DNA of 16,307 nt from JANMDS01 sp031430575 (GTDB lineage: Bacteria; Pseudomonadota; Gammaproteobacteria; Burkholderiales; Casimicrobiaceae): NCBI GenBank assembly GCA_031430575.1, contig JANPBT010000070.1, positions 1 through 16,307 on the forward strand, read 5' to 3'. Numbering within the stretch: position 1 is the first letter of the stretch; every line of letters starts with the position of its first letter. Both the position numbers and the translations under genes were made by a program. Of this stretch, positions 6,456-12,940 are shown piece after piece. The notes under the pieces are model-generated. The model ran no database searches, was not told where the DNA came from, and saw only the letters and a list, made by a program, of their open reading frames with translations.

Positions 6456-7604
6456 TTACGTCAGGCTAATATCGAAGTCTACAGTGGTTTGCCCCGCTTG
6501 CGATGCACCACTGTTGGTTTGCTGCTTTCCTGAGATGGCTTGTGAATGCGCCGCGTTGTTGAGCAGCCATTGCAAGTTGGTCGGCGAGTCGGAGGCGGTC
6601 AATGCCTCATTGACGTCAACCGTGCCGTCGATCACCATTTTGCACAGCGCCTGCTCGAAGGTCTGGCATCCCGGTGTCAACGACTGCTCCATCGCTTCTT
6701 TGATTTTTTCGATCTCACCTTTTTGAATGAAATCTGAAATGAGCGCGGTATTCAGCAGCACTTCAACCGCGGGTTGCAGCCCGCCTTTTGTCGTGCGAAT
6801 TAAGCGCTGGGCAATGATGGCGCGCAAGCCATATGAAAGATCGGCAAGCAATGAATTGCGACTTTCCATCGGATACATCGACAGCACGCGTGAGAGCGCG
6901 TGGTACGCGTTATTCGCGTGCAAGGTTGTCAGGCATAAATGCCCCGTCAGCGTATGGGTGAGCACGTGTTGGAAGGTCGGGCGGTCGCGTACCTCACCGA
7001 TCATCAACACATCGGGCGCTTGCCGCAGGGCGTTGACGAGCGCTGCATCGTAGCTTCTTGTATCGTGCCCAATTTCCCGTTGGTTGATCAGCGAGCGTTT
7101 GTGCTGCATCAGATATTCAACGGGATCTTCGAGCGTGATGATATGACCTGGGGCGCGCTTGGCGCGAAAGTCAAGCATTGATGCCAGCGTGGTGCTCTTA
7201 CCAGAGCCGGTGGCACCGACGACGAGGATCAGCCCCCGTTTTGCCATCACTAAATCGAGCAAAACAGGCGGTAAATTGAGGCTTTCAAAAATTGGAATAT
7301 TCACCCGAATGAAACGCACCACCATCGATACCGTGCCGCGCTGGCGCATGATGTTGATACGAAAATTGCCCAGCTCCGGCTCGATATGCGAGACATTCAT
7401 CTCGTGCTCGCGCTCAAAAATCTCAATTTGCTCGGGCTTCATCATTTCGTAGGCGATCGTCTGCGCGGTGGCGGGATCAATCGGCTGCGTGCTCACCGGT
7501 GTCATTTGCCCAGCAACCTTAATATGGATTGGTGCGCCGCAGGAGACGAAAAGGTCTGACGCCGAGCGGTCGGCCATCAATTTAAAGAGTCGTTTTAGGT
7601 ACAT
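6456..7604 (-). CDS. pilU: Type IV pilus retraction ATPase PilU
   Basis: PilU is a hexameric cytoplasmic ATPase that assists PilT in pulling back type IV pili, which drives twitching and, in competent species, DNA uptake. The 382 residues match the usual PilU length. An N-terminal PAS-like domain is followed by Walker A GATGSGKST (130-138), the Asp box ITLEDPVEY (156-164), Walker B DVLMIGEVRD (198-207) and the His box TGHLCLTTLHAN (220-231). The long C-terminal tail after about 340 and the second-half sequence fit PilU better than PilT. No pilT is visible next to it. It leads an operon with prmB and the FAD gene. Divergent from the GNAT gene across about 140 bases. Confidence 0.88.
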   Translation of the reverse strand: MYLKRLFKLMADRSASDLFVSCGAPIHIKVAGQMTPVSTQPIDPATAQTIAYEMMKPEQIEIFEREHEMNVSHIEPELGNFRINIMRQRGTVSMVVRFIRVNIPIFESLNLPPVLLDLVMAKRGLILVVGATGSGKSTTLASMLDFRAKRAPGHIITLEDPVEYLMQHKRSLINQREIGHDTRSYDAALVNALRQAPDVLMIGEVRDRPTFQHVLTHTLTGHLCLTTLHANNAYHALSRVLSMYPMESRNSLLADLSYGLRAIIAQRLIRTTKGGLQPAVEVLLNTALISDFIQKGEIEKIKEAMEQSLTPGCQTFEQALCKMVIDGTVDVNEALTASDSPTNLQWLLNNAAHSQAISGKQQTNSGASQAGQTTVDFDISLT

Positions 7605-7746
7605 AGCACTACTATTTTGGCCAATCTCGGGGCAATTAGACGCAACTTACTGCTTCATCGCAAAAACATATGCCAAATGTGTAGCGCCAATGGTACGCAC
7701 TGAATCAGTCCGTGCAAAATCCAACAAAATCAAAACTGAACCCAAT

Positions 7747-8223
7747 ATGAAAATCCGTAGTGCAGCGCCTTTTGATGTTGACGCGATTTACGGCCTTGTG
7801 CGTGCCCTGGCCGATTATGAAAAGTTATTGGATCGTATGGTGAGCACGCCAGACGATTTTGCCCGTGAGCTCTTTGGGCCTTCACCGGTAATCGAAGCGA
7901 TCGTCGCCGAAGTCGATGGTGAGATCATTGGCTTTGCCCTCTTTTTCCAAAATTTTTCGACGTTCATGGGCCGCCGCGGGCTTTATCTTGAAGACTTATT
8001 CGTCAAACCGGAACATCGTGGCGGGGGCACTGGCAAAGCGCTTTTGGTGCGGTTAGCGCAAATCGCAGTGACGCGCAATTGCGCTCGCTTCGACTGGAGC
8101 GTGCTCGACTGGAATGCGCCGTCAATCGCATTTTATGAAGCCATGGGCGCGCAAATACTGCCAGATTGGCGCACAGTGCGGGTCACCGGAGATGCGCTCG
8201 CAGCACTTGCCAACCGCAAATAA
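7747..8223 (+). CDS. GNAT acetyltransferase, SSAT (diamine/thialysine acetyltransferase)-like
   Basis: 158 residues, a single GNAT domain. MKIRSAAPFDVDAIYGLVRALADYEK is the typical start. LYLEDLFVKPEHRGGGTGKALL holds the acetyl-CoA loop (R/Q-x-x-G-x-G/A; here RGGGTG), and FDWSVLDWNAPSIAFYEAMGA closes the fold. The order and wording closely parallel spermidine/spermine and thialysine N-acetyltransferases, so a small amine is the likely acceptor, although specificity cannot be read from sequence. I use ATG 7747: an open frame extends upstream to 7468 but runs antisense into pilU and adds no GNAT sequence. No clear Shine-Dalgarno sequence is seen. The stop is 5 bases from the stop of the convergent gene. 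Confidence 0.85.
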   Translation: MKIRSAAPFDVDAIYGLVRALADYEKLLDRMVSTPDDFARELFGPSPVIEAIVAEVDGEIIGFALFFQNFSTFMGRRGLYLEDLFVKPEHRGGGTGKALLVRLAQIAVTRNCARFDWSVLDWNAPSIAFYEAMGAQILPDWRTVRVTGDALAALANRK

Positions 8224-8228
8224 ACCCG

Positions 8229-9215
8229 CTACGGGGTAAAAGCCGCCTTAACGCGCGAGATCGTGACCCGATTGCCACGCGGCGCCCGAATCGCGACGGC
8301 AACTTCGGTGCCCGCGGAATCCATTGCGACGGCATCGATATGCCCGCTACCCAACGCTACGCTGGCGTTAGACGCCAAGTCAATGAGCCGCAAGTTCGGG
8401 AATGCCGGTTGCTGCAGATTGGGCGCTTGCACGACGATGCTCGCCCCAAAACGCGACGCGTTTCTGATCACCTCATCACCGCTCAGCACGAGGGGTTGGG
8501 CATCGCCGAGCAACCCAGAGTGGCGCGTCGCACGACCGGGGCGGGTGGAAAATACGACCGGGCTCTCGGGTGCAAAGATAAGATCAACGCCAGAGTCAAA
8601 AGGGTTTGATTGGGAAGCCCCGTCGCGCGCGCGCCAGAGCGATGCCTTGCTCCCGGCATGATCAAAATTGATGACGGTATTGCCATCTGGGGAAAAGCCA
8701 AGTTCAGCATTGCGGGCGAACCCCAAGCGGGCAAGATGCTCCCCATCGGTGCTGAAAAGTAAGAGCTGCACGCGACCCGCTTCGCGCGCGGAGATCACGA
8801 TGCGCTTGGCTGCGATCTGCACATCAGCATCGTGCACGTTTGCGGTCACTACGGTATCAACCAACTCAACGCAGGTGCGTGGATGGCTCACTACAATCCG
8901 TGAGCCCACTGCCGATCGCGTCATCGAAATGACGGCCCGCTTATCGTAAGTAAGCCAGCTCTTGCCTTTGAAAGTGCAGCGCTCAAGGAGCTGGTCTTGT
9001 CCATCGATTTGATACGTGCGCCACTGCCCTTGCGAAAACGCCAGCGTGAGGAGCTTTTCATCAACAAATGTGAGCTCAACATCGCGCGCAGAATCAATGA
9101 TTGCGGCAGCGCGAACGAGAGGCGATTGAACGACGAGCAATAAACTCGCAGCGGCCTGAAAAAACACCGCAAATAGCCCGAATCTGCGCCGCAGGTATTT
9201 ACGAATTTGAGGCAT
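8229..9215 (-). CDS. Secreted beta-propeller-like protein of unknown function
   Basis: 328 residues. A basic start (MPQIRKYLRRRF) and hydrophobic LFAVFFQAAASLLLVVQSPLVRA make a signal peptide or single anchor. The rest is beta-rich with recurring strand-turn units such as LGFSPDGNTVINFDHAGSKASLWRARDG, AVAMDSAGTEVAVAI and LLLFSTDGEHLARLGFA. These look like WD40/TolB-type propeller blades, though too degenerate to count with certainty. I do not recognise a named family. The start ATG 9215 overlaps the end of the DUF456 gene by 17 bases, which indicates coupled expression. A TTG at 9236 is the alternative start. A perfect 18-bp repeat lies inside codons 6-12 (read K-Y-L-R-R-R-F), so it forms part of the positively charged n-region of the signal peptide. 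Confidence 0.7.
   Translation of the reverse strand: MPQIRKYLRRRFGLFAVFFQAAASLLLVVQSPLVRAAAIIDSARDVELTFVDEKLLTLAFSQGQWRTYQIDGQDQLLERCTFKGKSWLTYDKRAVISMTRSAVGSRIVVSHPRTCVELVDTVVTANVHDADVQIAAKRIVISAREAGRVQLLLFSTDGEHLARLGFARNAELGFSPDGNTVINFDHAGSKASLWRARDGASQSNPFDSGVDLIFAPESPVVFSTRPGRATRHSGLLGDAQPLVLSGDEVIRNASRFGASIVVQAPNLQQPAFPNLRLIDLASNASVALGSGHIDAVAMDSAGTEVAVAIRAPRGNRVTISRVKAAFTP
9181..9198 (-). repeat. 18-bp dispersed repeat, copy 6 (perfect)
   Basis: A perfect minus-strand copy lying directly after the DUF456 stop codon and within the first codons of the propeller gene. It is read in the third possible frame (Y-L-R-R-R). With copy 7 it brackets the DUF456 gene in inverted orientation. Confidence 0.9.
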
Positions 9216-9696
9216 ACACCGCAGCAAAAATGCCAATCATCACGCTGGCGATGATGAGTTTGGCGACAGTGCCAAAGAGAAAGCCGAGCCATGCACCGAT
9301 GCCCACCTTACTCGCATGGGCGATGGATTCACGCGGGTGCTTGCGTTGATGCAATAACTCACCTGCAACTGCGCCTACAAACGGACCGATTAATACCCCG
9401 ACGACACCCAGCGCCAAACCGCCGAGCGTGCCAACGGCCGCGCCAATGATGGCCAGCTTGCTCGCGCCGACCCGCTTCGCCCCAAACATGGTCGCCAAAA
9501 AATCAACCGTAAAGCTTAGCGCCGCGAGCACGGCGAGCACTGTCAACGTTACCCAACCAACCTTGGCAAAGTTGTCGGCATAGGCCGCGAGCGCGAGTCC
9601 ACCAAAAATCAGCGTCGCCCCTGGAAGTGCGGGCAACACGGTGCCGATAAAACCAACGACGACGAGCACGATTGCCAAGATAAATAGGATTGACAT
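9199..9696 (-). CDS. DUF456 membrane protein
   Basis: 165 residues, nearly all hydrophobic, with a Gly/Ala-rich helix pattern: ILFILAIVLVVVGFIGTVLPALPGATLIFGGLALAAYA, VTLTVLAVLAALSFTVDFLATMFGAKRVGASK, LAIIGAAVGTLGGLALGVVGVLIGPFVGAVAGELLHQRK and a last helix. The GxxLPxLPGxxLIFxG start, the GAKRxGASK loop and the GxxxGPFxGAxxGE segment are the signature of DUF456, a bacterial inner-membrane family of unknown function. The start ATG 9696 has AAAGG about 8 bases upstream. It is the first gene of a two-gene minus-strand operon and is flanked by inverted perfect copies of the 18-bp repeat (9181 and 9767). Confidence 0.88.
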   Translation of the reverse strand: MSILFILAIVLVVVGFIGTVLPALPGATLIFGGLALAAYADNFAKVGWVTLTVLAVLAALSFTVDFLATMFGAKRVGASKLAIIGAAVGTLGGLALGVVGVLIGPFVGAVAGELLHQRKHPRESIAHASKVGIGAWLGFLFGTVAKLIIASVMIGIFAAVYASNS

Positions 9697-9766
9697 TGAG
9701 ACCTTTACCAGACTGATTCCCGGCGCATAGTAGCGTAGAACGATGATTTCTTTTTTTTAAGTAACG

Positions 9767-9784
9767 ATACCTGCGGCGCAGATT
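9767..9784 (+). repeat. 18-bp dispersed repeat, copy 7 (perfect, intergenic)
   Basis: A perfect plus-strand copy in the divergent intergenic region (9697-9939) between the DUF456 and caspase-like genes. No clear promoter was found in that region. Confidence 0.9.
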
Positions 9785-9939
9785 GGGGTGTTTTGGGCAA
9801 CGAGCGCAATCATTTTCGGCATTGCCAGCTGAGATAGTGCCAGGGCGCTTTGGTTCCGTGTCCATTTTTTCTGATCGTCTTTGCCTGCCACTTGTCTGGT
9901 CGCCGCCGGGCAAGGCGCTATTTTTGCTAGCATTGCAGC

Positions 9940-10881
9940 ATGCTGATTCGAACCTTACTTTTAGCGCTGTTGATTGTCGCAGTGCCTGCGCCGAGCCACG
10001 CGCAACGCAAAGATGCGCCGCGGGTGCAAACCAACGTACTCTTTATCGATTTAAATAATGCCGAAGACGAGCTGGAAGCGGTTGCCCATCGCTTGCCCCG
10101 CCGCAACGCTTCGCTGACGGTTGTGCCCGCACTTTCCCGTTTTTCGTTCAAAGATCGCGAACAGATTTTGAATGTGAAGGCGAAGTACGATAAGCAAGCA
10201 AAAGCGGCCGAAATGTGCACGCTAAAAGGCAAAGAAACCTGCCCACCGATTTGGGCAAAAATGCGTGAATTGGAGCTTGAGCGGGAACGCCTGACGGGTG
10301 CGTACGGAATTGCTGATTTAATTGAAGATTTGCGCCCATTTTCGCAACGCGCCTATGACGTGATCGTCATTTCAGGGCATCATTCGCGGGGCTATTTTCG
10401 CGGTGAAATCGCCGAGCTCGAGGTGGCGGGGTTAGCGCAGGTCGATGCGACATATCCGCGCTTGTTTCGCTCGGCGCGTACGGTCATTTTGCTCGGCTGC
10501 GAGACGGGTACTCCAGAAATGTTTCGGGATGTATTCCCAACGCTTTTTCCTGCTGCAAATCTGCTGATCGGCGCAGAAGATAATGCGCCCACGCGCTCAG
10601 AAGCCCGCAATATTGCGTTTATTGAGGCGGTGATGGAGGCCGAGCCTGCGTTGCACGCGGCGCGAAACGACAAAACGGTGGCAAAAATCCATCGCAATTT
10701 GCTCGGACATCGCTGGCCTGTGACCATTCTTTGGCAAGGGGGCTATTATTTTGCTAAAAAATGGAATGGCCCGATAAACGAAGCGGAGCAGGGCATGCGC
10801 GATGCCGAGCTGGCCGCTGATGATCGAGGGCCTGCGCGTAAGAAACGCCGTATTAGCGATGCAAGCAACCCACGCACTTAA
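9940..10881 (+). CDS. Secreted protein with a caspase/CHAT-like (clan CD) His-Cys signature
   Basis: 313 residues. A Sec signal peptide (LIRTLLLALLIVAVPAPSHA, cleaved near residue 21) directs export. YDVIVISGHHSRGYFRGEI (139-157) is a hydrophobic strand ending in Gly-His-His; about 40 residues later TVILLGCETGTPEMF (181-195) is a strand ending in Gly-Cys. A strand-then-H and strand-then-C order with this spacing is the hallmark of caspase-fold (clan CD) peptidases such as CHAT and metacaspases, so H147 or H148 and C187 would be the dyad. Cys93 and Cys101 could form a disulfide. The tail is basic (RKKRR). I do not recognise a named family; peptidase activity is inferred. Repeat copies flank the gene in direct orientation. 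Confidence 0.6.
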   Translation: MLIRTLLLALLIVAVPAPSHAQRKDAPRVQTNVLFIDLNNAEDELEAVAHRLPRRNASLTVVPALSRFSFKDREQILNVKAKYDKQAKAAEMCTLKGKETCPPIWAKMRELELERERLTGAYGIADLIEDLRPFSQRAYDVIVISGHHSRGYFRGEIAELEVAGLAQVDATYPRLFRSARTVILLGCETGTPEMFRDVFPTLFPAANLLIGAEDNAPTRSEARNIAFIEAVMEAEPALHAARNDKTVAKIHRNLLGHRWPVTILWQGGYYFAKKWNGPINEAEQGMRDAELAADDRGPARKKRRISDASNPRT

Positions 10882-10890
10882 TTGAGCGCG

Positions 10891-10908
10891 ATACCTGCGG
10901 CGCAGATT
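10891..10908 (+). repeat. 18-bp dispersed repeat, copy 8 (perfect, intergenic)
   Basis: A perfect plus-strand copy between the convergent caspase-like gene (ends 10881) and guaC (ends 10931). Unlike at 2631-2700 and 16227-16299 there is no inverted partner, so on its own it is only a weak hairpin. Confidence 0.9.
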
Positions 10909-10930
10909 GCGTAATTTTGGAGGCGTTTAA

Positions 10931-11971
10931 CTATGACTTACCAAAAACTTCATTAATCTGTTGGCTCACCCTGATGAACGTCGTGCGCTTGGTTAATTCC
11001 TTGAGCTTTCGTGCGCCCACGTACGTGCATGCCGAGCGCACGCCACCCAAAATATCTTGCAAAGTCGTCTCGACTGCGCCGCGATACTCGACGAGCACTT
11101 CTTTACCTTCACTCGCGCGATATTTTGCAACCCCACCCGCATGCTTATGCATCGCAGCGGTGCTGCTCATTCCATAAAAACGTTTAAATTTTTTGCCGTC
11201 GCGCTCGACCAAATCACCGGCATTTTCATCGTGCCCCGCGAGCATGCCCCCGAGCATGACGAAATCGGCACCACCGCCAAACGCTTTTGCTAAATCGCCG
11301 GGCACCGTGCAACCGCCGTCGCCGCAAATCTGCCCGCCCAAGCCATGCGCGGCGTCGGCGCACTCGATGATCGCCGAGAGCTGCGGGTAGCCCACCCCCG
11401 TCATCTTGCGCGTGGTGCAAACGCTGCCCGGGCCGATGCCGACCTTAACAATATCGACGCCAGCCAAAATGAGGGCTTCGGTCATGTCGCCTGTCACCAC
11501 ATTACCCGCCATCAACACCACATCAGGGAACGCAGCGCGGAAGGTATCGATAAAGCTTACAAATTTTTCGTGATAACCATTGGCGACATCGATGCAAACG
11601 AAATGGATATGTTCGCCTGCGCGTGCCATGACGCGCTTGAATTTTGCGAAATCTTGATCGGTAATTCCCAGCGAGTAAAACGCATTAGACTTACGCTCAA
11701 GCCCACAAAAAAACGATACCAGCGCGTCTTCATCGTAGTGTTTGTGGAGCGCAACGGACAATCCATGCGTGTCAAGTGCCCGCGCCATTTCGAACGTGCC
11801 GGTTGTATCCATATTTGCCGCTATGATCGGAATGCCTTCATACGCGAATTTGCCATGGCGAAATGTATAGCGACGGGCAATATCGACTTCAAAACGGGAG
11901 GTCAGCGTAGACCGTTTTGGCCGAATGAGGACATCTTTGAAGTCGAGCTTGAGTTCTTGTTCAATGTGCAT
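10931..11971 (-). CDS. guaC: GMP reductase
   Basis: GuaC converts GMP to IMP with NADPH, returning guanine nucleotides to the adenine branch of purine salvage; it is cytoplasmic and tetrameric. The 346 residues align end to end with remembered E. coli GuaC (347). LKLDFKDVLIRPKRSTL opens the protein, the IMPDH/GMPR barrel is marked by IIAANMDTTGTF, AGNVVTGDM and IVKVGIGPGSVCTTR with catalytic Cys185, then FGGGADFVMLGGMLAGHDE and RSACTYVGARKLKELTKRTTFIRV. The GuaC wording and the absence of CBS domains exclude IMP dehydrogenase (GuaB). The start is ATG 11971. A strong minus-strand terminator hairpin lies 36 bases upstream in the leader, with no upstream minus-strand gene to terminate. Confidence 0.95.
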   Translation of the reverse strand: MHIEQELKLDFKDVLIRPKRSTLTSRFEVDIARRYTFRHGKFAYEGIPIIAANMDTTGTFEMARALDTHGLSVALHKHYDEDALVSFFCGLERKSNAFYSLGITDQDFAKFKRVMARAGEHIHFVCIDVANGYHEKFVSFIDTFRAAFPDVVLMAGNVVTGDMTEALILAGVDIVKVGIGPGSVCTTRKMTGVGYPQLSAIIECADAAHGLGGQICGDGGCTVPGDLAKAFGGGADFVMLGGMLAGHDENAGDLVERDGKKFKRFYGMSSTAAMHKHAGGVAKYRASEGKEVLVEYRGAVETTLQDILGGVRSACTYVGARKLKELTKRTTFIRVSQQINEVFGKS

Positions 11972-12004
11972 GGATCAATATCCCAGTCATTAGGCCGACG
12001 CGTG

Positions 12005-12036
12005 AAAAAGCCCGCGGCGGTTCGTCCACGGGCTTT
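12005..12036 (-). terminator. Rho-independent terminator or attenuator in the guaC leader
   Basis: On the minus strand AAAGCCCGTGG (12036-12026) pairs with CCGCGGGCTTT (12017-12007) over 11 bp, with one U-G wobble and an 8-nt loop, and is followed by a T-run (12009-12005). In the plus direction the stem has a mismatch and no T-run follows. It sits 36 bases before the guaC ATG. A TACAAT box on the minus strand (about 12045-12050) could place the start of transcription just before the hairpin. Confidence 0.7.
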
Positions 12037-12071
12037 GGCGATTGTAGAACGCGGCGCGAGCAGGAATCGCC

Positions 12072-12099
12072 TTGACACGCTATATTCAAACTTTACAAA
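12072..12099 (+). promoter_or_regulatory. Candidate sigma-70 promoter for the GlsB/YeaQ-type gene
   Basis: A perfect -35 TTGACA (12072-12077) is followed after 16 bp by TACAAA (12094-12099), a 4/6 match to the -10 box. Transcription would begin near 12106, giving a short leader with GGGGA before ATG 12120. Confidence 0.5.
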
Positions 12100-12119
12100 A
12101 TTAAGTGGGGAAATCCGAA

Positions 12120-12365
12120 ATGAGTTTGATTTTCAACGTGATAGCGGGTTTGATCGCGGGGTTTCTCGCCAAAGCCCTGATGAAAACAGGGCCTTCTGGC
12201 GTGATTTTGACCGCGTGTTTAGGAATCGCGGGATCAATCGTAGGAGCATTGCTGTTCGGGCTCGTTGGGCTTGATAAAGCAGGCGACGGCGTAGGCATCA
12301 TCGGCTCCGTAATCGGCGCGGTGCTCCTGCTCTGGGGTTACGGCAAATTTGTTGCAAAGAAATAA
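12120..12365 (+). CDS. GlsB/YeaQ/YmgE-family (transglycosylase-associated) membrane protein
   Basis: 81 residues with three Gly/Ala-rich transmembrane helices: IFNVIAGLIAGFLAKALM, GVILTACLGIAGSIVGALLFGLVG and GIIGSVIGAVLLLWGYGKFV. The GLIAGxLAK start, central GxxGSxxG and the I-G-A-x-L-L-L end are characteristic of the small GlsB/YeaQ/YmgE stress-response family of the inner membrane. Its function is not settled, and expression often rises under envelope or general stress. I choose ATG 12120, with GGGGA about 8 bases upstream, over the in-frame GTG at 12105. The following gene starts 19 bases after its stop, suggesting a two-gene unit. Confidence 0.88.
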   Translation: MSLIFNVIAGLIAGFLAKALMKTGPSGVILTACLGIAGSIVGALLFGLVGLDKAGDGVGIIGSVIGAVLLLWGYGKFVAKK

Positions 12366-12384
12366 CGAAAAAAGGAATCTTGAA

Positions 12385-12885
12385 ATGACATTAGCAGAAA
12401 TTCTGAAGCAAGCAATGGGTGCGCATCAAGACCATGTTGCGAATCATTACGACAAAGCCGTGGATCACGCCACGCCAGAGCAAGTGGGCAAGGGCGTCGC
12501 GGGCGTGTTTCGCGCGCCGGAGACGCCGCCTTTTGAGCAAATGGTCGGTCAGCTCTTTGGCAACTCCAATAACGTGCAGCAAGCGGGCGTACTCAACCAA
12601 TTGCTGCGCGTTGCCGGGCCTGCAATTGCCGCAGCGGTGGCCGGTGGTGCATTAAAAAATGTACTCGCTGGTGGCCGGGCACAAGTCACGCCTGCAGAAG
12701 CCGCGAGCGTTACGCCACAGGAAGTGCAAGAAATCGCTAAAGCCGCTGAAAAAGCCCAGCCTGGCGTGGTCGATCAACTCGGTGATTTTTATGCTCAGCA
12801 TCCTACGCTCATCAAAACCATTGGCGGCGCGGCGTTGTTAGTGCTCTTGTCAAAAATGAAAGATGGCATGAACGACGGTCGTTAA
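12385..12885 (+). CDS. Small alanine-rich protein of unknown function with a C-terminal hydrophobic segment
   Basis: 166 residues starting at ATG 12385, with a good AAAGGA about 9 bases upstream. No signal peptide is seen. The N-terminus is soluble and His/Asp-rich (MGAHQDHVANHYDKAVDHA). The middle holds FEQMVGQLFGNSNNVQQAGVLNQLLRVAGPAIAAAV, a pattern reminiscent of DUF937-like proteins (G-x-L-F-G-...-Q-Q-x-G-V-L-N-x-L-L). Near the end TLIKTIGGAALLVLLSK is a possible short membrane helix. I do not recognise a defined function. Its tight spacing after the GlsB/YeaQ-type gene suggests co-expression, perhaps in envelope stress, but that is inference. Confidence 0.75.
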   Translation: MTLAEILKQAMGAHQDHVANHYDKAVDHATPEQVGKGVAGVFRAPETPPFEQMVGQLFGNSNNVQQAGVLNQLLRVAGPAIAAAVAGGALKNVLAGGRAQVTPAEAASVTPQEVQEIAKAAEKAQPGVVDQLGDFYAQHPTLIKTIGGAALLVLLSKMKDGMNDGR

Positions 12886-12940
12886 GATCGCTGGATTGGC
12901 TTCAAACAAATCGGTTCATGCTGCAGGTAAAATCGCCAGT

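Noticed and set aside
7529..7546. The 11-base core TGCGCCGCAGG in pilU, a possible further repeat copy
   Set aside because: None of the seven flanking positions matches the consensus, and the bases encode S-C-G-A-P, a conserved PilT/PilU segment, so it is explained by coding.
7468..7746. N-terminal extension of the GNAT protein
   Set aside because: It is antisense to the start of pilU and adds no acetyltransferase sequence; the GNAT domain begins exactly at ATG 7747.
11345..12274. A 309-residue plus-strand open frame opposite guaC
   Set aside because: It runs antisense through the highly conserved guaC gene, has no recognisable domain, and continues into the GlsB/YeaQ-type gene; it is a shadow of guaC codon usage.
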